NCBI GenBank assembly: GCA_028023455.1
Contig: JAQFVV010000042.1
Location: 5,475,739-5,539,738, forward strand
Direction: 5' to 3'
DNA: 64,000 nucleotides
Source of the DNA: Epiperipatus broadwayi
Taxonomy: Eukaryota > Onychophora > Udeonychophora > Euonychophora > Peripatidae
Part shown: positions 61,785-64,000 of the stretch, piece by piece
How the letters are laid out: the number at the start of each line of letters is the position of its first letter
How positions within the stretch are numbered: position 1 is the first letter of the stretch
Position numbers and translations under genes: made by a program
Notes under the pieces: generated by a model
Seen by the model: the letters and a program-made list of their open reading frames with translations, nothing else
Told to the model about the DNA's origin: nothing
Database searches by the model: none

Positions 61785-63608
61785 TGTTATACATTTGATG
61801 CCAAATATTTTATATCTGATTCATATTTTGTCATTTTTAATAATGTACATGCTGAATTAGATTCATCTGTCATTCTATTTCTGGAACTACCTTCAATTAA
61901 ATTCGTTTCTGAATACAATAATTCACATGCCTATGTAGAAAAAAAATTGATAATGTAGCAGTCGCTAATTTTTTTAAACAATTAAATGCCAGAAATAGCA
62001 TTCCAGGCAGTCAATAGTTCCTCTTCAGCATCCTTTTTATATTTATCCAATAATCGATTATTTTCCATTGTTTCTAACTCATTTCTCAAGTCAACGAATT
62101 TCTGTTTCCAATATAGAACTAGATTGAAAATCGACTAATTGCATTTCCATATCTTTCAAATCAAGCCACTTAAAAATTTCTAACTTGAGACTATCCATTG
62201 ATATTATGTCTGGGTATAAAATAAAGTTTGACATTTCTGAAAATTGTCTGAACTGTGTAAATCTTAAAGAATATTTATCAATTATCGATTGAAATAACAG
62301 CACAAAAGTCTTGCATCAATTTTACTTGATGTGGTTTCTCACGACATTCTAAATCAGTCAAACACTTTTTTAGATTTGGAAAATATTTGAACATGTAAGA
62401 AATAACATCATGGTCGAAAATTTGTAATTTAACTTCAAATGCAAACATGACAACAATTATCTTATTATAACCGTGCAGTTTCACATTTAATTCATTTAGA
62501 TGTGAACACATATCAGTTAAAAATATTAATTTTGAAAGCCATACAACATCCATTAATTCATTATATTTTTCAATGATTTTCTCATTACATAATAACAGTC
62601 TAATTTCATTTAAACACTCAATGAATCTTTGAAGAACTTTTCCTCAACTTAACTATCAGACATTATTGCACATAAGTAAACCATAATATACTGAGTTTAC
62701 CTCACTCAATATGTAAATATAAAATTGTTTAACTTAGTCACAATGTTCATAACATCATGCAGTGGCTTAAAGTTGGCTTTCGTGTATAAAACCTGCTGAT
62801 GTATAATGCAATGAAAACCCAAAATTGAATGTCCAATATGGTTGGTAAATAAACTAAGAAAACTATTTTCTTTTCCAGTCATAATCACCATCTGTAGTTA
62901 TTGATACAATTTTAGTAACATTTATGTTGCAAATATCTAATCCTTTTGTTCTTGTTACTAATGAGGTTAAACTGATTAATTTTTCTTTGATATTATTTCC
63001 AACACAATAGCGAATAAAAATAGCCAAACGAGTTGATCTATTTATGTCTGTACTTTCATCAAGGCAGACAGAAATTAATCTAGAAGATTTTATCTCTTTT
63101 TTATTGGTAAATTATGTTGTTAGCCATTTCCAGGATTTTTTCTTTAACTGTATTTCTAACCAATGATAAATCTTTTATGCTCTGAATAATTTTTGCTTTG
63201 TTTTCAAAATCTTCAAAAAGAACTGGTGAACATTTCATCCAAGCTTCTTTCATATATTCTTCATCATTAAAAGGTTTCCCATGCTTGGCAATTACATTTG
63301 AAATATAAAAAAACTAGAAGCAGTTATATTTGAATGATTTTCGATAAATTTCATTATAGATGTTGATTGAATATTTATATTTTTAAATGCTTGGGCAATA
63401 TATTCTTTTTATTCATCTTTACTTTTTTCACAGTCATTTATGATTGGTCTCATAATGCTGTTTTACTGATGATGTTCTCAATACATCTACTCCAGAATAT
63501 AAAACACACTATCCTGGTGTCTTTGTTAATCATTCCATACTCATCAGTCCACCAATTTTGAAATTCTCTACTGCTTGATAATTTTTATTTTTTATTTTCA
63601 CTAGTCAT
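61785..63608 (-). pseudogene. hAT transposase of the GTF2IRD2/ZBED type, near full-length but broken
   Basis: hAT transposases have a BED finger, an RNase-H-like catalytic fold and a C-terminal dimerisation region. Minus-strand order from MTSENKK (63608): FQNWWTDEYG..., TRIVCFIF (the second finger Cys appears lost), GVDVLRTSSVKQHYETNHK, AKHGKPFNDEEYMKEAWMK, SLVRNTVKEKILEMANN and LISVCLDESTDINRSTRLAI (first catalytic Asp). Next come KIVSITTDGDY, LGFHCIIHQQVLYTKANF (the CxxH motif), VVWLSKLIFLTDMCSHLNEL, FRQFSEMSNF, NELETMENN, RNRMTDESNSACTLLK and SDIKYLASNV. All the family landmarks are there, but several stops and frameshifts split it into pieces of 60-90 codons. It covers about 1.8 kb; no terminal repeats were identified. 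Confidence 0.88.
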
Positions 63609-64000
63609 ATTAATATAATGGTAACAAATTTATTTAAAAGTACATTTAAATGAGCTTTAATACTTTTATAACTCAAATATTTGTCATTTCATTTTTACAG
63701 CAAAACTTCAAGAAAAAACAAACATCATTTGATAGCATTGGTTCCTTTGTTCGCGATTTTGATTACATTAAAAAAATGAATGGTGTCAACATGTTTAGAT
63801 GAAAAAAGATTAGGACAGAAAACCATTTGATTACCTTTACTTTAGATTTGAAAAAATTTACTTCAAAGAGTTATAAATATTTTACTGAATTTACTTTCTA
63901 AATTTATTGGAATCATTTGACAGGTTTATAGAATATGATACCACAGTATAACAGTACCACTTTATTTGACTTTAAATATAATTTATTGTTTCTAATCAGA
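63609..64000. other. Non-coding stretch
   Basis: Nothing firm. CATTGGTTCCTTTGTTCGCG near 63735 resembles hAT-type ends but faces away from the transposase relic. Confidence 0.35.

Noticed and set aside
63730-63760. Possible hAT terminus CATTGGTTCCTTTG
   Set aside because: It points the wrong way relative to the transposase relic and no matching end was found at the other side.
1-64000. CRISPR arrays, bacterial operons, phage or rRNA genes
   Set aside because: No regularly spaced repeats, ribosome-binding sites or long tandem ORFs; the composition and retroelements are those of a eukaryotic nuclear genome.

Overview
The window looks like non-coding DNA from an animal (metazoan) nuclear genome. 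It is strongly AT-rich (by eye about three quarters A+T) and has no prokaryotic gene organisation. Most of it is intron or intergenic sequence full of decayed transposable elements. I cannot name the species. The mix of element families (RTE-like, jockey-like and other LINEs, a Penelope-like element, hAT and Merlin DNA transposons, several tRNA-derived SINEs, fold-back elements) fits an AT-rich invertebrate.

The only host coding sequence I recognise is one 174-nt, phase-0 internal exon on the minus strand at 3355-3528. It encodes 58 residues of a regulator of calcineurin (RCAN/calcipressin) protein and has a clear acceptor and donor. No other RCAN exon could be recognised. The preceding exon should lie at higher coordinates and the following exon below position 3355, so much of the window may be one large intron of this gene. 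A region of higher CpG density near 7.7-8.2 kb may be a promoter or a foreign insert.

Layout. 0-5.7 kb: fold-back elements, a long inverted repeat just downstream of the RCAN exon, a tRNA SINE and a Penelope-like relic. 6-16 kb: fold-back elements, large inverted repeats, two SINEs and a decayed RTE copy. 16-23 kb: almost featureless. 23.4-27.2 kb: a cluster of LINE remains, including the best preserved RTE fragment (271 codons open). 29-33 kb: two young short SINEs, one inserted in an inverted repeat, and a jockey-like reverse transcriptase fragment. 34-42 kb: fold-backs, including a perfect hairpin, and decayed LINEs. 46.3-53.4 kb: a Merlin-type transposon, a head-to-head SINE pair, a short hAT element with target duplications, and more LINE pieces. 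55-64 kb: LINE pieces, duplicated blocks and a nearly full-length but broken hAT transposase.

There is no operon-like cooperation here. The functional story is a host gene exon surrounded by layered transposon insertions. Much of that material forms inverted repeats, so a transcript crossing the window would contain many long double-stranded hairpins.
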